A DNA stretch of 64,000 nucleotides. Origin: VRUE01 sp963780815. GTDB lineage: Bacteria > Actinomycetota > Thermoleophilia > Solirubrobacterales > 70-9. The DNA lies in contig CAWADG010000011.1 in the NCBI GenBank assembly GCA_963780815.1, forward strand, positions 186,001 to 250,000, in the 5' to 3' direction. Position 1 is the stretch's first letter, and each line of letters starts with the position of its first letter. Both the position numbers and the translations under genes were made by a program. Of this stretch, positions 36,710 through 45,053 are shown one piece after another. Under the pieces are notes generated by a model. The model was given only the letters and a program-made list of their open reading frames with translations. It searched no databases and was not told where the DNA came from.

Positions 36710-38317
36710 CTAGTCGCCGCGCCTGGCCCTGCGGATCAGCTTCACGGACTTCGTCCGCGAACTCACGATCCCGCCGGTCGGGGTGAAGGCGACCCGTATC
36801 GACGTCTTCGCCGATTCCCGCGACCGCAGCGCCCCCGCGAGCTTCTTGTTCGGGACGATCGCGAGCAGGTACGCGCCGGCCCTGCCGGCGGCGAGGGACA
36901 CCCGCTTCACCTTCTTGCCCGAGAGCACCAGCGCGCCGGGCCCCGGGACCTTGACCTGGAGCCTCGCCGTCCCCTTCTTCTTGTTCCTCTTCAGCCTGCC
37001 GAACGAGAAAGCGTTCGAGGGCGGCGCAGCGACGGTGGGAGGCAAGGGGGTGGTGAGCTCGTAGGCCCCCCGATCGATCACGGCGGTCCCATCCCCGTTG
37101 CCATCGGCGAAGCGGGGGTTGCCGTCGAGATCCGTGGGCACGATCGGGTCGACGTCGGCGCCGCTGTCGACGGCGGGCGATCCGGGCGCCAGATGCCAAT
37201 CGGCGCCGGGGACGAAGACCGCCGCGGGCGCCGGGTCGATGTTCCCGTTCGCACCGCTGCATTCGATCGTCCCGGTCGGTCCGCTCTCGGTCTGGAGCGG
37301 AACGATGCTCGATTCGCAGCTGATCTCCTGGGTCGCGGTGCCGGAGACTTCCTCGCCCTCCAGCGCCACGGTGTTGACGAGGACCGCCGCGGCCGTGCCG
37401 TCGATTTCCGCCCGGGCGATGACGGCGAGGTTGAATCTGTCGGCGACCTTCGGTTCGCCGGTGTCGATCGTGTCGTTCGCGAGCCTCACCGACCCCGTTT
37501 CACCGAAGCTGCCGTAGGTTTCGATGCCGTTCCGGCCGCCAACCAGCAACGAGGATTCGATCAGCACGTGGGAGGTGCTGGTGACGGTGACGATGGTTCC
37601 ATCGCCGGCGCTGAGCCGGGAGCGGAGGACGAGGGTGGATTCGGTCCCCTCGGTGTCGATCGCCTGCCCGCGTGCTGTGCTTATGTCCGAGTCGAGGACG
37701 ACGGCCCGCGGGCCGAAGATAGCCACGCCCCGGCTGTTGCCGGGGACGCGGACCCGGGTGTTGACCATCTCCACGTCGGGGACGTCCGTCACCCAGATCG
37801 CTTCGGTGTTCATCTCGCCGGCGCTTCGCACGTCGACGTCGCGGACGACGGCGGTCGGGCCGCCGAGCATCATCCCCGCGGTGTTGATGAGCCCGGCGGG
37901 GACCTCGACCCGCAGCCCTTCGATCGCCACATTGGCCGGGCCGTCGACGCCGACCACGAAGTTCTTGTTCGTTTCGGAGGGGCGGATCGTGGTCGCGCCC
38001 GCGGGAGTCGCTTCCCGATCCGGGCCGCGGCCGGCACCGTGAAGCGTCAGGCCCGCGTCTTCGGGTTTGTCGATCGCGACCTTTTCCAGGTAGACGCCCG
38101 GGCCGATTTCGATGCGGTCTCCCGTGCCGGGGGATGCCCGCGAGGCGGCGAGCGCCAGACCGATCGTCGAGCAGGGCGCGGCTTCGGTGCATTCGGTCCC
38201 GGACCCTGATTGGTCGACGAAGAAGGTCGCGGCCGGCGCCGCGGCCGGCGCCGCAAGCACGGCACAGGCGACGAGCAGGATCGCAGCCAAGGCTCGCCTG
38301 ACCGTCGATCGAGGCAT
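36710..38317 (-). CDS. exported parallel beta-helix protein (choice-of-anchor Q type) with LKRNKKKGTA C-terminal module
   Basis: The 535-residue protein has a signal peptide (MPRSTVRRALAAILLVACAVLAAPAAAPA), then the beta-helix start FFVDQSGSGTECTEAAPCSTIGLALAAS. A long helix of rungs follows, then an anchor-Q-type ending (GSPAVDSGADVDPIVPTDLDGNPR ... DRGAYEL). The last 110 residues begin AFSFGRLKRNKKKGTARLQV and form a basic beta domain shared with the protein at 46680, probably for wall attachment or export. Likely a surface carbohydrate-active or binding protein. Convergent with the giant gene, 4 bases apart. Confidence 0.82.
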   Translation of the reverse strand: MPRSTVRRALAAILLVACAVLAAPAAAPAATFFVDQSGSGTECTEAAPCSTIGLALAASRASPGTGDRIEIGPGVYLEKVAIDKPEDAGLTLHGAGRGPDREATPAGATTIRPSETNKNFVVGVDGPANVAIEGLRVEVPAGLINTAGMMLGGPTAVVRDVDVRSAGEMNTEAIWVTDVPDVEMVNTRVRVPGNSRGVAIFGPRAVVLDSDISTARGQAIDTEGTESTLVLRSRLSAGDGTIVTVTSTSHVLIESSLLVGGRNGIETYGSFGETGSVRLANDTIDTGEPKVADRFNLAVIARAEIDGTAAAVLVNTVALEGEEVSGTATQEISCESSIVPLQTESGPTGTIECSGANGNIDPAPAAVFVPGADWHLAPGSPAVDSGADVDPIVPTDLDGNPRFADGNGDGTAVIDRGAYELTTPLPPTVAAPPSNAFSFGRLKRNKKKGTARLQVKVPGPGALVLSGKKVKRVSLAAGRAGAYLLAIVPNKKLAGALRSRESAKTSIRVAFTPTGGIVSSRTKSVKLIRRARRGD

Positions 38318-38356
38318 CGGCCCGAGGCTACCCGGCCCCGGGACGGGGACACCGCA

Positions 38357-39679
38357 TCAGGGGATCGGGATCGGGCAGGGCGGCGAGCTCGTCGCCGCGT
38401 AGCCGCCGCCGTCGCCGATGCCGGCGACGACGTTCCAGCTGTACGGTTTCCCGTTCTGCTGGCGGTCGAAGGTCTCGCTGAAGTTCCCGGTCGCGGTGGT
38501 CGTCACCTGGTCGGTGATCGGGGCGGGCAATGGCAGTGGCCCGTTGACGGGTGTGTAGGTCAGGCTGACCGTCGCCCCGCCCCTCGGCGGCGAGAGGGAC
38601 CCGCTCACCGTTATCATCGTCGGGGTGCCGACGACGGGAGTCGAGCATTCGGTGATCAGCAGCGATTGCGGCTGGAGCGGTGGGGTTGGGGGCGGTGGTT
38701 CGGACGCCGTCACACCGGGGATCGCGGCGTTGATTTTGGCCGGGGCGTCGATCGCTTCACGCTCGAAGATCGCCTGCTTGAACCCTCGCACGACGATCCA
38801 GGAATTGATTTTCGCGCGGGGATGACCGGTCAGCCATTTGCGTAGAGGCGCAGGCACCGGCAGCTGCATCACGCGCACGCCGCCGTCTCCCATCGAGAAT
38901 GCGCCGGCTCCGCCGATCCCGACTTTCACCCCACCCGTGAACGCCGTCCCGTCGCGGTTGAATTTGACCTTGCCGCCGTCGAGCCCGACCCTGGTCGGCC
39001 CGGTGTAGGAGCACCTGGAGGGGCCGGCGGTGGAGGCGCCGGCCGGACAGGCCGTGTTCGGAAGCGAGACGGTGAGGATCCCCCGGCATTTCTTGATGAG
39101 GCAATCGAGGCGCGCGGTCAGCTTCGACGCCGAGCGGTTGATGCCGACCAGGGTCGACTCGACCGGTGGGGCGGGGGTGCCGTTGCAGTTGGCGCCCTGG
39201 CCGTAGTGGAAGCTGATCTTCGCGTAGGAGACGCCGATCGTTTCCTCGATCTGGGCGCTCCCCGAGGGGGTGCCGACCTGCCGGGAGTTGAGGTAGGCGT
39301 CGGTAAGGCAGATCGCCTCATAGCTGGCGGTGCCGCCTGCCTTCCGAAAGAGCAGGCTGCCTTCCTTGTAGTGGCTCCCGGCCGTCAGTCCCTGGGCCAG
39401 CGCCGCGCTGCTTTCGTCGAACTTCTTCGTGATCGTCAGCTCGGAAACCGAGCTCGGGGCGCCCCTGCCAGCGGCGCCATAGGCGGCGCTGGCAGGGTTC
39501 TGGACGATGCTCTGGTGGAAGGAGATGAGGGCCGGCACCTGGACCGCCGGAAGCGCGCCGCCTCCGCTCAGTTCGAAGGGCCCGATCGTCGTGGCCGCCT
39601 CGGCGTCGGCGGCGCCGAGGAGCATCGCGATCAGGCTGATCGCCGCGAGTGTGAGACCGATCGTGCGCCGCACAGCCAA
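38357..39679 (-). CDS. Sec-exported protein with an Hcp-like N-terminal domain and an Ig-like C-terminal domain
   Basis: A signal peptide (LTLAAISLIAMLLGAADAEA) is followed by about 130 residues that read like the Hcp tube-protein family: IGPFELSGG, SSVSELTITKKFDESSAAL, LTAGSHYKEGSLLFRKAGG, ETIGVSYAKISFHYG. Hcp normally forms type VI secretion rings and has no signal peptide; no other T6SS gene is seen here. A Cys-rich middle (LDCLIKKCRGILTV) and a basic region follow, then an Ig-like domain (LLITECSTPVVGTPTMITVSGSL). Probably an extracellular beta-barrel-ring or adhesion protein; secretion by T6SS is not implied. Confidence 0.7.
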   Translation of the reverse strand: MAVRRTIGLTLAAISLIAMLLGAADAEAATTIGPFELSGGGALPAVQVPALISFHQSIVQNPASAAYGAAGRGAPSSVSELTITKKFDESSAALAQGLTAGSHYKEGSLLFRKAGGTASYEAICLTDAYLNSRQVGTPSGSAQIEETIGVSYAKISFHYGQGANCNGTPAPPVESTLVGINRSASKLTARLDCLIKKCRGILTVSLPNTACPAGASTAGPSRCSYTGPTRVGLDGGKVKFNRDGTAFTGGVKVGIGGAGAFSMGDGGVRVMQLPVPAPLRKWLTGHPRAKINSWIVVRGFKQAIFEREAIDAPAKINAAIPGVTASEPPPPTPPLQPQSLLITECSTPVVGTPTMITVSGSLSPPRGGATVSLTYTPVNGPLPLPAPITDQVTTTATGNFSETFDRQQNGKPYSWNVVAGIGDGGGYAATSSPPCPIPIP

Positions 39680-39963
39680 TTGAACATACAGCGGCTTTCT
39701 GAACCGATGGACGAATCTCTAGGAAGCGGCAAAGGAGGGCTGCCGCGGCTCGCCTTCATCCTCGACGGCCAGGGTCTCGCTCGCGCCCAGGGCCGAATCG
39801 TTCTCGACGAAGGGCGCTCTGAAGACGATCCTCCCGGTCGTGCCCGACGCTCCGATCGGCGATTTTGCGACTCTCTCTACCGCGGCAAGCTCGGGAGGTC
39901 CCCTACGGCGGCGGCTCCAAGAAGCACTGGGCCGCTCGGATTCCTGGGTGGTATACCGGCCGG

Positions 39964-40641
39964 GTGGCGACATTCGCCCTGCTCCACGGCGCCTGGCATG
40001 ACCCTTCCTGCTGGAAGCCGCTGACGGCCCGTCTCGAGGCGCTCGGGCACCGCTCCACTTGCCCCGACCTTCCGCTCCACGATCCCGAGGCCGGCTACAT
40101 GCGTCGCGTGCAGCCGGCGATCGAGGCCCTCGAGGGTGTCGAAGGGGAGGAGGTGATCGTCGTCGCCCACTCGCAGAGCTCGGCGCTGGGACCGCTGGTC
40201 ACGGCCTCCCGCCCGGTCTCGCTCCTCGTCTACCTCTGCCCTCGGATGGGAAGCGTCGAGCTGCCGGATGGATCGCCGCCGGCCTTCCGGGAGGGCATTC
40301 CGTTCCCTCCGTCCCGCGCGAATGGCACAACCGCGTGGGATCCGGAAATCGCCGCCGAGGTGATGTATCCGCGACTGCCGTCCGAGAGCGCGCAGGCGCT
40401 GGTCCAGCACCTGCGCCCGATGGCGATGCCGCCCGACGAGTACCCACTCGAGCAGCACCCCGATGTGCCGACCGCCCTGATCTACGCAGCCGATGACGAG
40501 CTCTTCGAGCCCGCGTTCGAGCGTTTCGTCGCCCGCGAGCTGTTGGGCATCGATCCGATCGAGCTTCCGGGCGGTCACTTCCAGATGGTCGAGGCCCCCG
40601 ATGCCCTCGCCGAGCTACTCGATCGCCTAGCCCCAGGATGA
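39964..40641 (+). CDS. alpha/beta hydrolase
   Basis: GTG 39964 starts directly with strand 1 and the oxyanion loop (ATFALLHGAWHDPSCW). The nucleophile elbow is VIVVAHSQSSALG (Ser in A-H-S-Q-S, a slight variant of GxSxG). The acid lies in LIYAADDELFEP and the His in LPGGHFQMVEAPDALAELL. The 225-residue size and sequence resemble the small salicylate-esterase/MenH-like group. An ester or thioester substrate is likely but unknown. Its 3' end overlaps the convergent SDR gene by 15 bases. Confidence 0.85.
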   Translation: MATFALLHGAWHDPSCWKPLTARLEALGHRSTCPDLPLHDPEAGYMRRVQPAIEALEGVEGEEVIVVAHSQSSALGPLVTASRPVSLLVYLCPRMGSVELPDGSPPAFREGIPFPPSRANGTTAWDPEIAAEVMYPRLPSESAQALVQHLRPMAMPPDEYPLEQHPDVPTALIYAADDELFEPAFERFVARELLGIDPIELPGGHFQMVEAPDALAELLDRLAPG

Positions 40642-41343
40642 CTCGGAGTCGGGCCGGAAGCTGGTCGTCAGGATTCGCATTCCGCGCGGGCGGGTGACCG
40701 TGAAGAGGACGACGTCAGCGACCTCCTCGGCGCTCAACATCGAATCCAACTCGGGGGCGCCGGCCTCGCGGCCGGTCCCGATCGCGAAATCGGTGTTGAC
40801 GCCGCCCGGGCAGATGCAGGAGGCCCTCACCCCGTTCTCGCGCAGCTCGTGGTCGAGAGAGCGGGTGAAGCCGAGCTGGCCGAACTTCGAGGCGTTGTAG
40901 ACCGACTCGCCGGGGAAGGCGCGGAGGCCGGCGACGCTGGCGATCGAGACGAAGTCGCCGGCGCCGGACTCGATCAGGTGGGGGAGGGTTGCCGCCGCCG
41001 TGTAGAGGGTGCCCTTGAGATTGACGTCGATCATCTCCTCGACCAGCTCCGGGTCGAGGTCGAGGAACGGGCCGTAGGCCCCGACCCCGGCGTTGGCGAC
41101 GACGATGTCGAGCCGGCCGAGGCGCTCTACGACCGCGTCGGCCGCGGCGATCACAGCGGAGCGGTCCCTGACGTCGCACGCCATCCCGAGCGCCCGCTCG
41201 AGGCCGAGGTCACCCCCGCGCCGGGAGAGCAGCCCGACCGAGGCGCCCGCCCCGTGCAGGCTGCGGGCGACCGCGGCGCCGATCCCGGAGCTGGCGCCGG
41301 TGACGAGCGCGACCTTGCCCTCGAGCTCCATCGGCTCCGACAT
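40627..41343 (-). CDS. short-chain dehydrogenase/reductase (SDR)
   Basis: ATG 41343 gives 238 residues with all classical SDR features: VALVTGASSGIGAAVA (NAD(P) loop, residues 12-25), NAG at 84-86, Ser136, and YNASK with Tyr149 and Lys153. The C-terminus PRGMRILTTSFRPDSESSWG is typical of the YdfG-like branch. It interconverts a secondary alcohol and ketone; substrate unknown. It runs in the same direction as the CPBP protease gene 14 bases upstream and may be co-transcribed with it. Confidence 0.9.
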   Translation of the reverse strand: MSEPMELEGKVALVTGASSGIGAAVARSLHGAGASVGLLSRRGGDLGLERALGMACDVRDRSAVIAAADAVVERLGRLDIVVANAGVGAYGPFLDLDPELVEEMIDVNLKGTLYTAAATLPHLIESGAGDFVSIASVAGLRAFPGESVYNASKFGQLGFTRSLDHELRENGVRASCICPGGVNTDFAIGTGREAGAPELDSMLSAEEVADVVLFTVTRPRGMRILTTSFRPDSESSWG

Positions 41344-41357
41344 ACCCGGATTGTGCC

Positions 41358-42128
41358 TCAGGAGACCACGAGCGCGAGGACGAGCGCGATCAGGCCGACG
41401 CTCTGGGCCGAGTGGACGAGGATCCCCATCCAGGCACTCTCGTAGCGCCGCGAGGGGTAGGAGATCGCGAAGACGTTGATCAGCGCCGTCGGGATCACCC
41501 AGGGCGTGTGCAGGTGATAGCAGGCGAACAGCACCCCGTTCGCCACCCAGTCGTATTTCCCGAACACTCCCTTCATCCGCGGCAGCAACAGGCCGCGGAA
41601 GAGGAGCTCCTCGCCGAGGACTGTGTTGAGGACGGCGAAGGCGACGACCACCGCGAGCCAGCCCCAGGCACCTTGGAAGAAGCTTTCGCCGGCGTCGGTC
41701 CCGAGGAACTCGGCGAGACCACGGGGCGAGGGTGCCGGTATCCCCGGCAGGACGAACCCGAGGCCGAAGATCGCCATGAAGGGGAGCACCCAGAGCCAGA
41801 CCCGCCCGCCGCTGCGGCCGCTGCGTGGATCCCGCGGCGCCCGCAGCCAGAGCGCATCGCGAAACCGGGCCCACGACAGCGTCCCAAGCTCGCGCCGGGT
41901 GAGGATCATCACCAGGGTGAACTCCCAGGCCAGCCCGAGGGGGATGCAGATCAGCAGCGCCTGGACCAGCGGCTCCTCGCCTCCCAGCCTGTCGGCGAGC
42001 CAGGGGCCGACGACCCAGGAGAGGACGCCCATCGGTATCGCGGCCGCCGCCCAGACGGCGAGGATCTGCGCGAGGGAGTACTGGGGGATCCCGGCATACC
42101 GGTCAGGCTGGCCGGTCCGCTCGCGCAC
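41358..42128 (-). CDS. CPBP family intramembrane metalloprotease
   Basis: This 256-residue membrane protein has about seven hydrophobic segments and the CPBP/Rce1 signature: Glu173-Glu174 and Arg178 in GEELLFRGLLLPRM, His205/His207 in FACYHLHTPW, and a later His in ILVHSAQS. These residues form the metal-binding or catalytic site within the membrane. Members process membrane-anchored peptides or confer bacteriocin immunity; the local target is unknown. Same strand as the SDR downstream. Confidence 0.88.
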   Translation of the reverse strand: MRERTGQPDRYAGIPQYSLAQILAVWAAAAIPMGVLSWVVGPWLADRLGGEEPLVQALLICIPLGLAWEFTLVMILTRRELGTLSWARFRDALWLRAPRDPRSGRSGGRVWLWVLPFMAIFGLGFVLPGIPAPSPRGLAEFLGTDAGESFFQGAWGWLAVVVAFAVLNTVLGEELLFRGLLLPRMKGVFGKYDWVANGVLFACYHLHTPWVIPTALINVFAISYPSRRYESAWMGILVHSAQSVGLIALVLALVVS

Positions 42129-42157
42129 GCCGTGACTCTATGAGACCGGGCGGGCCG

Positions 42158-42769
42158 CTAGGTGGGGACCGCGACGAGGTCGGCCCCGACCATCGCCGCC
42201 GCGTACTCGAGGAGGATTCGGCGGGCGGCCTCGCGGTCGATGCTGCCGTGGCCGAGTACGACCTGTAGGCCGAGGCCGTCCTCCATCGCGACGAGGCCGC
42301 GAGCGATGCTCGCCGCGCTCGCCGCGGGCTCGAGCTCCCCGGCGGCCGCGCCGGCTTCGATCAGCGTCTCGTAGAGATGCACCTGGCGGTCGAAGAAGGC
42401 GGCGCTGAGGACCCTGAAGGCGGGGCTGATCCCGGTCAGGGCGTCGATCTCGTAGAGCAGGCGGCTGTCCTCGTCCTCGGGCCCGGTCGGGACGCCGAGC
42501 TCGATCGCCAGGCGAAGCCGCTCGACCGATCCGTCCACCTCCCGGACCGTCGCCGCGCGCTGCTCGGCGTATCGCTCCATCGCCCCCCGCGCGACGTCGA
42601 GCAGGAGGTCGCCGATGTCGGGGTAGTAGTAGAGGACCGAGCTGGGAGCGATTCCGGCCTCCTCGGCGATGTCCTTGACGCGCAGGGAGACGGCGCCGTG
42701 TCGGAGCAGCACCGCGCGCGCCGCAGCCTTGAGCTGCTCCCGCCGCGCCCTCTGATTCTTCGGTCTCAT
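42158..42769 (-). CDS. TetR/AcrR family regulator of the adjacent binding-protein gene
   Basis: The 203-residue protein has an N-terminal HTH (REQLKAAARAVLLRHGAVSLRVKDIAEEAGIAPSSVLYYYPDIGDLL) like BetI/YfiR-type repressors, then a helical ligand domain. It is divergent from the polyamine-type binding protein. The shared 107-base interval holds a promoter and a perfect palindrome, so it very probably represses that operon and perhaps itself, with an amine or a downstream product as inducer. Confidence 0.9.
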   Translation of the reverse strand: MRPKNQRARREQLKAAARAVLLRHGAVSLRVKDIAEEAGIAPSSVLYYYPDIGDLLLDVARGAMERYAEQRAATVREVDGSVERLRLAIELGVPTGPEDEDSRLLYEIDALTGISPAFRVLSAAFFDRQVHLYETLIEAGAAAGELEPAASAASIARGLVAMEDGLGLQVVLGHGSIDREAARRILLEYAAAMVGADLVAVPT

Positions 42770-42807
42770 TCACCAAAGCGTATTCGGTCCTGAGGTCGAA
42801 ATCCCGA

Positions 42808-42837
42808 TTGACATAAGGCAAGCGTCCCGTCTATTCT
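42808..42837 (+). promoter_or_regulatory. sigma-70-type promoter of the binding-protein gene
   Basis: A perfect -35 box TTGACA (42808-42813) is separated by 18 bases from TATTCT (42832-42837), a four-of-six match to the -10 consensus. Transcription should start near 42845, at the operator, 32 bases before the GTG start. Confidence 0.65.
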
Positions 42838-42844
42838 TTGAATT

Positions 42845-42859
42845 CGATTCAATGAATCG
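42845..42859. promoter_or_regulatory. TetR operator (CGATTCAATGAATCG)
   Basis: A perfect 7-base inverted repeat around one central base lies just downstream of the -10 box, over the expected transcription start, where a bound TetR dimer would block the promoter. A GGAGGG ribosome site (42864-42869) and GTG 42877 follow. Confidence 0.7.
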
Positions 42860-42876
42860 ACTCGGAGGGAGATCAA

Positions 42877-44023
42877 GTGAGGCTTGAACGGTCGAGGATC
42901 GCCGCCGCGCTCCTGCTCACCGCGCTGTTGGCGCTGCTCGCCGCGGGGTGCGGTGGGGGCGGCGTCGAAGGTGGCGGCGAGACCGGCGAAACCGCGGACG
43001 TCTCGGGCCCGGTCGAAGGGAAGCTGACGATCTCGCAGTGGCCCCTCTACATCGATCCCGGCAAGGACAACACGATCTCCCAGTTCGAAGAAGCGACACG
43101 GGGTCGACGTCAACTACGTCGAAGACATCAACGACAACCAGGCCTTCTTCGCCAAGCTCCAGCCCGAGCTGCAGAACGGCGAATCCGGAGGCCGCAGCCT
43201 GATCACCCTCAGCGATTGGCTGGCGGCGGAGATGTACGGCCTCGGCTATCTCGAGAAGCTCGACTACTCGAAGCTGCCGAACGTCAAGAACAACCTGATC
43301 CCCGCCCTGCGTCACCCCGAATCCGACCCACATCGCGATTTCACCGTCCCCTGGCAGGCCGGGATGACGGGCCTGATAGTCCGCAAGGACCTGGCCCCCA
43401 ACGTCAACTCGATCTGCGACCTGTTCGACCCCAAGTACAAGGGCAAGGTGACGATGCTGACCGAAATGCGCGACTCGGTGCCGATGACGCTGAAGTGCAT
43501 GGGGATCGACCCCGAACAGGCAACCGAAGAGCAGTGGCTCGCCGCCGTCGACAAGATCGGCGAAGCCGCCAAGTCGGGACAGATCCGGCGCTTCACCGGC
43601 AACGACTACTACCAGGACCTGATCAACGGCAACGTCGACTTCGTCCTCGGCTGGTCCGGCGACGCGGTCCAGCTCCAGGGGGACAACGCGAACATCGAAT
43701 TCGTGATGCCGAAGGAGGGATGCATGCTCTGGTCGACGAGCATGGAGATCCCGGCCGGGGCCCCGAATCCTGCCGCCGCCGAGGCTTGGATGAACTACGT
43801 CTACGACCCCCGTGTCCAGGCGGACATCGCCGAATACGTCAACTACGTGACCCCTGTCAAGGGGGTCAAGGCGATCCTCCGCAAGCGGGATCCCGAACTG
43901 GCGGAAAACCAGCTCATCTTCCCCAGCACCCAGTACACGAAGAACTGCTCGTTCGAATCCGAGCTCGGGGGCGAACTGGGCAGGAACGTCACCAAGGCCT
44001 TCAACGAAGTCCTCGCCGGCTGA
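42877..44023 (+). pseudogene. polyamine-type ABC transporter substrate-binding lipoprotein, one-base frameshift
   Basis: The GTG start has a good RBS. A lipobox (LLALLAAGC) marks a lipoprotein anchored outside the membrane. The mature protein is of the PotD/PotF spermidine/putrescine-binding type: LTISQWPLYIDPGKDNTISQFEEAT, then after a one-base shift near 43097 VDVNYVEDINDNQAFFAK, SDWLAAEMYGLGYLEKLDY and VPWQAGMTGLIVRKDL. An extra A in GCGACACGGGG accounts for the shift. Both halves are otherwise complete (382 residues in total), so this may be a sequencing error. No permease or ATPase gene is adjacent, and the nitrilase gene follows 4 bases after the stop. Confidence 0.82.
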
Positions 44024-44027
44024 GCCG

Positions 44028-44882
44028 ATGCGCACCCTCTCGATAGCGGCGCTCCAGTGCGCGCCGGTCGCACGCGACCCGGCGGCCACGCTGGGGGCGT
44101 TTCGGCAGCGGCTGGCAGGCGTCAAGGCCACGGTCCCCGACGTCGATCTGGTGCTCGCCCCCGAGCTGCACCTGTCGGGCCAGCCGGGGCTGCTGGAGGA
44201 GCAGTCCGGCTACCCGGAGGAGGTCGCGGTGCCCGTCCCCGGAGAGCTCACGGACGCGCTCTCCGAGCTGGCCCGGGAGCATCGCGTCTGGCTCGTTCCC
44301 GGGACCGTCTTCGAGCGAGCCGCCGACGGGCGCGTGCACAACACCGCGCTGGCATTCTCACCGGCGGGTGAGCTGGCCGCCCGCTACCGCAAGGTCTTCC
44401 CCTGGCAGCCCCATGAGGGCTGTGCTCCGGGCGATCGTTTCGTCACCTTCGACATCCCCGACGTGGGGCGCGTCGGGCTCGCGATCTGCTACGACGGCAA
44501 TTTCCCGGAGACGTTCCGCCAGCTCGCGTGGATGGGCGCCGAGGTCGTCCTGCAGCCGACGCTGACGACGACCAGCGATCGCGCCGCCGAGCTCGTCCTC
44601 GCCCGCGCCAACGCGATCGTCAACCAGTTCTACGTCGTCAACCTCAACGCCCCTGATCCGGCCGGCCTCGGTCGCAGCCTCGTCGTCGACCCAGAGGGAA
44701 TCGTTCGGGTCGAGGCGGGGGCGGGGGAGGAGCTTGTGACTGACGTCATCGATCTCGACGCCGTTACCCGTGTCCGCCGGCACGGCCTCGCCGGCGTCTC
44801 GAGGATGTGGGACCAGCTGATCAGGACAGGGCCCGAGATCGACCTCCCCGTCTACGGCGGCAGCATTCAACCCCCGCCGTAG
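44028..44882 (+). CDS. carbon-nitrogen hydrolase (nitrilase superfamily amidase)
   Basis: The 284-residue enzyme has the Glu-Lys-Cys triad: Glu46 in LVLAPELHLSG, Lys122 in YRKVFPW, Cys154 in GLAICYDGNFPE. It hydrolyses a non-peptide C-N bond, as in N-carbamoylputrescine amidases and omega-amidases. Being 4 bases after a polyamine-type binding protein, it most likely acts on an amine or carbamoylamine brought in by it. It would be co-regulated by the TetR protein. Confidence 0.88.
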   Translation: MRTLSIAALQCAPVARDPAATLGAFRQRLAGVKATVPDVDLVLAPELHLSGQPGLLEEQSGYPEEVAVPVPGELTDALSELAREHRVWLVPGTVFERAADGRVHNTALAFSPAGELAARYRKVFPWQPHEGCAPGDRFVTFDIPDVGRVGLAICYDGNFPETFRQLAWMGAEVVLQPTLTTTSDRAAELVLARANAIVNQFYVVNLNAPDPAGLGRSLVVDPEGIVRVEAGAGEELVTDVIDLDAVTRVRRHGLAGVSRMWDQLIRTGPEIDLPVYGGSIQPPP

Positions 44883-45053
44883 GGAATCCCTGCGCGCACA
44901 CGCTACGAGTTCCGAGGTGCCCTTGCCCACCCCCCGGACGAGGGGCTCCAGAAGTAACAGGCGGCGTTCGGGTGCCGGAGCTTCCCACTGCGGCACCCGG
45001 TGCCTGTCCTCGATCCTGAGCACGACGCGGTCGGGCGGGCTAATCTGGTCGGG

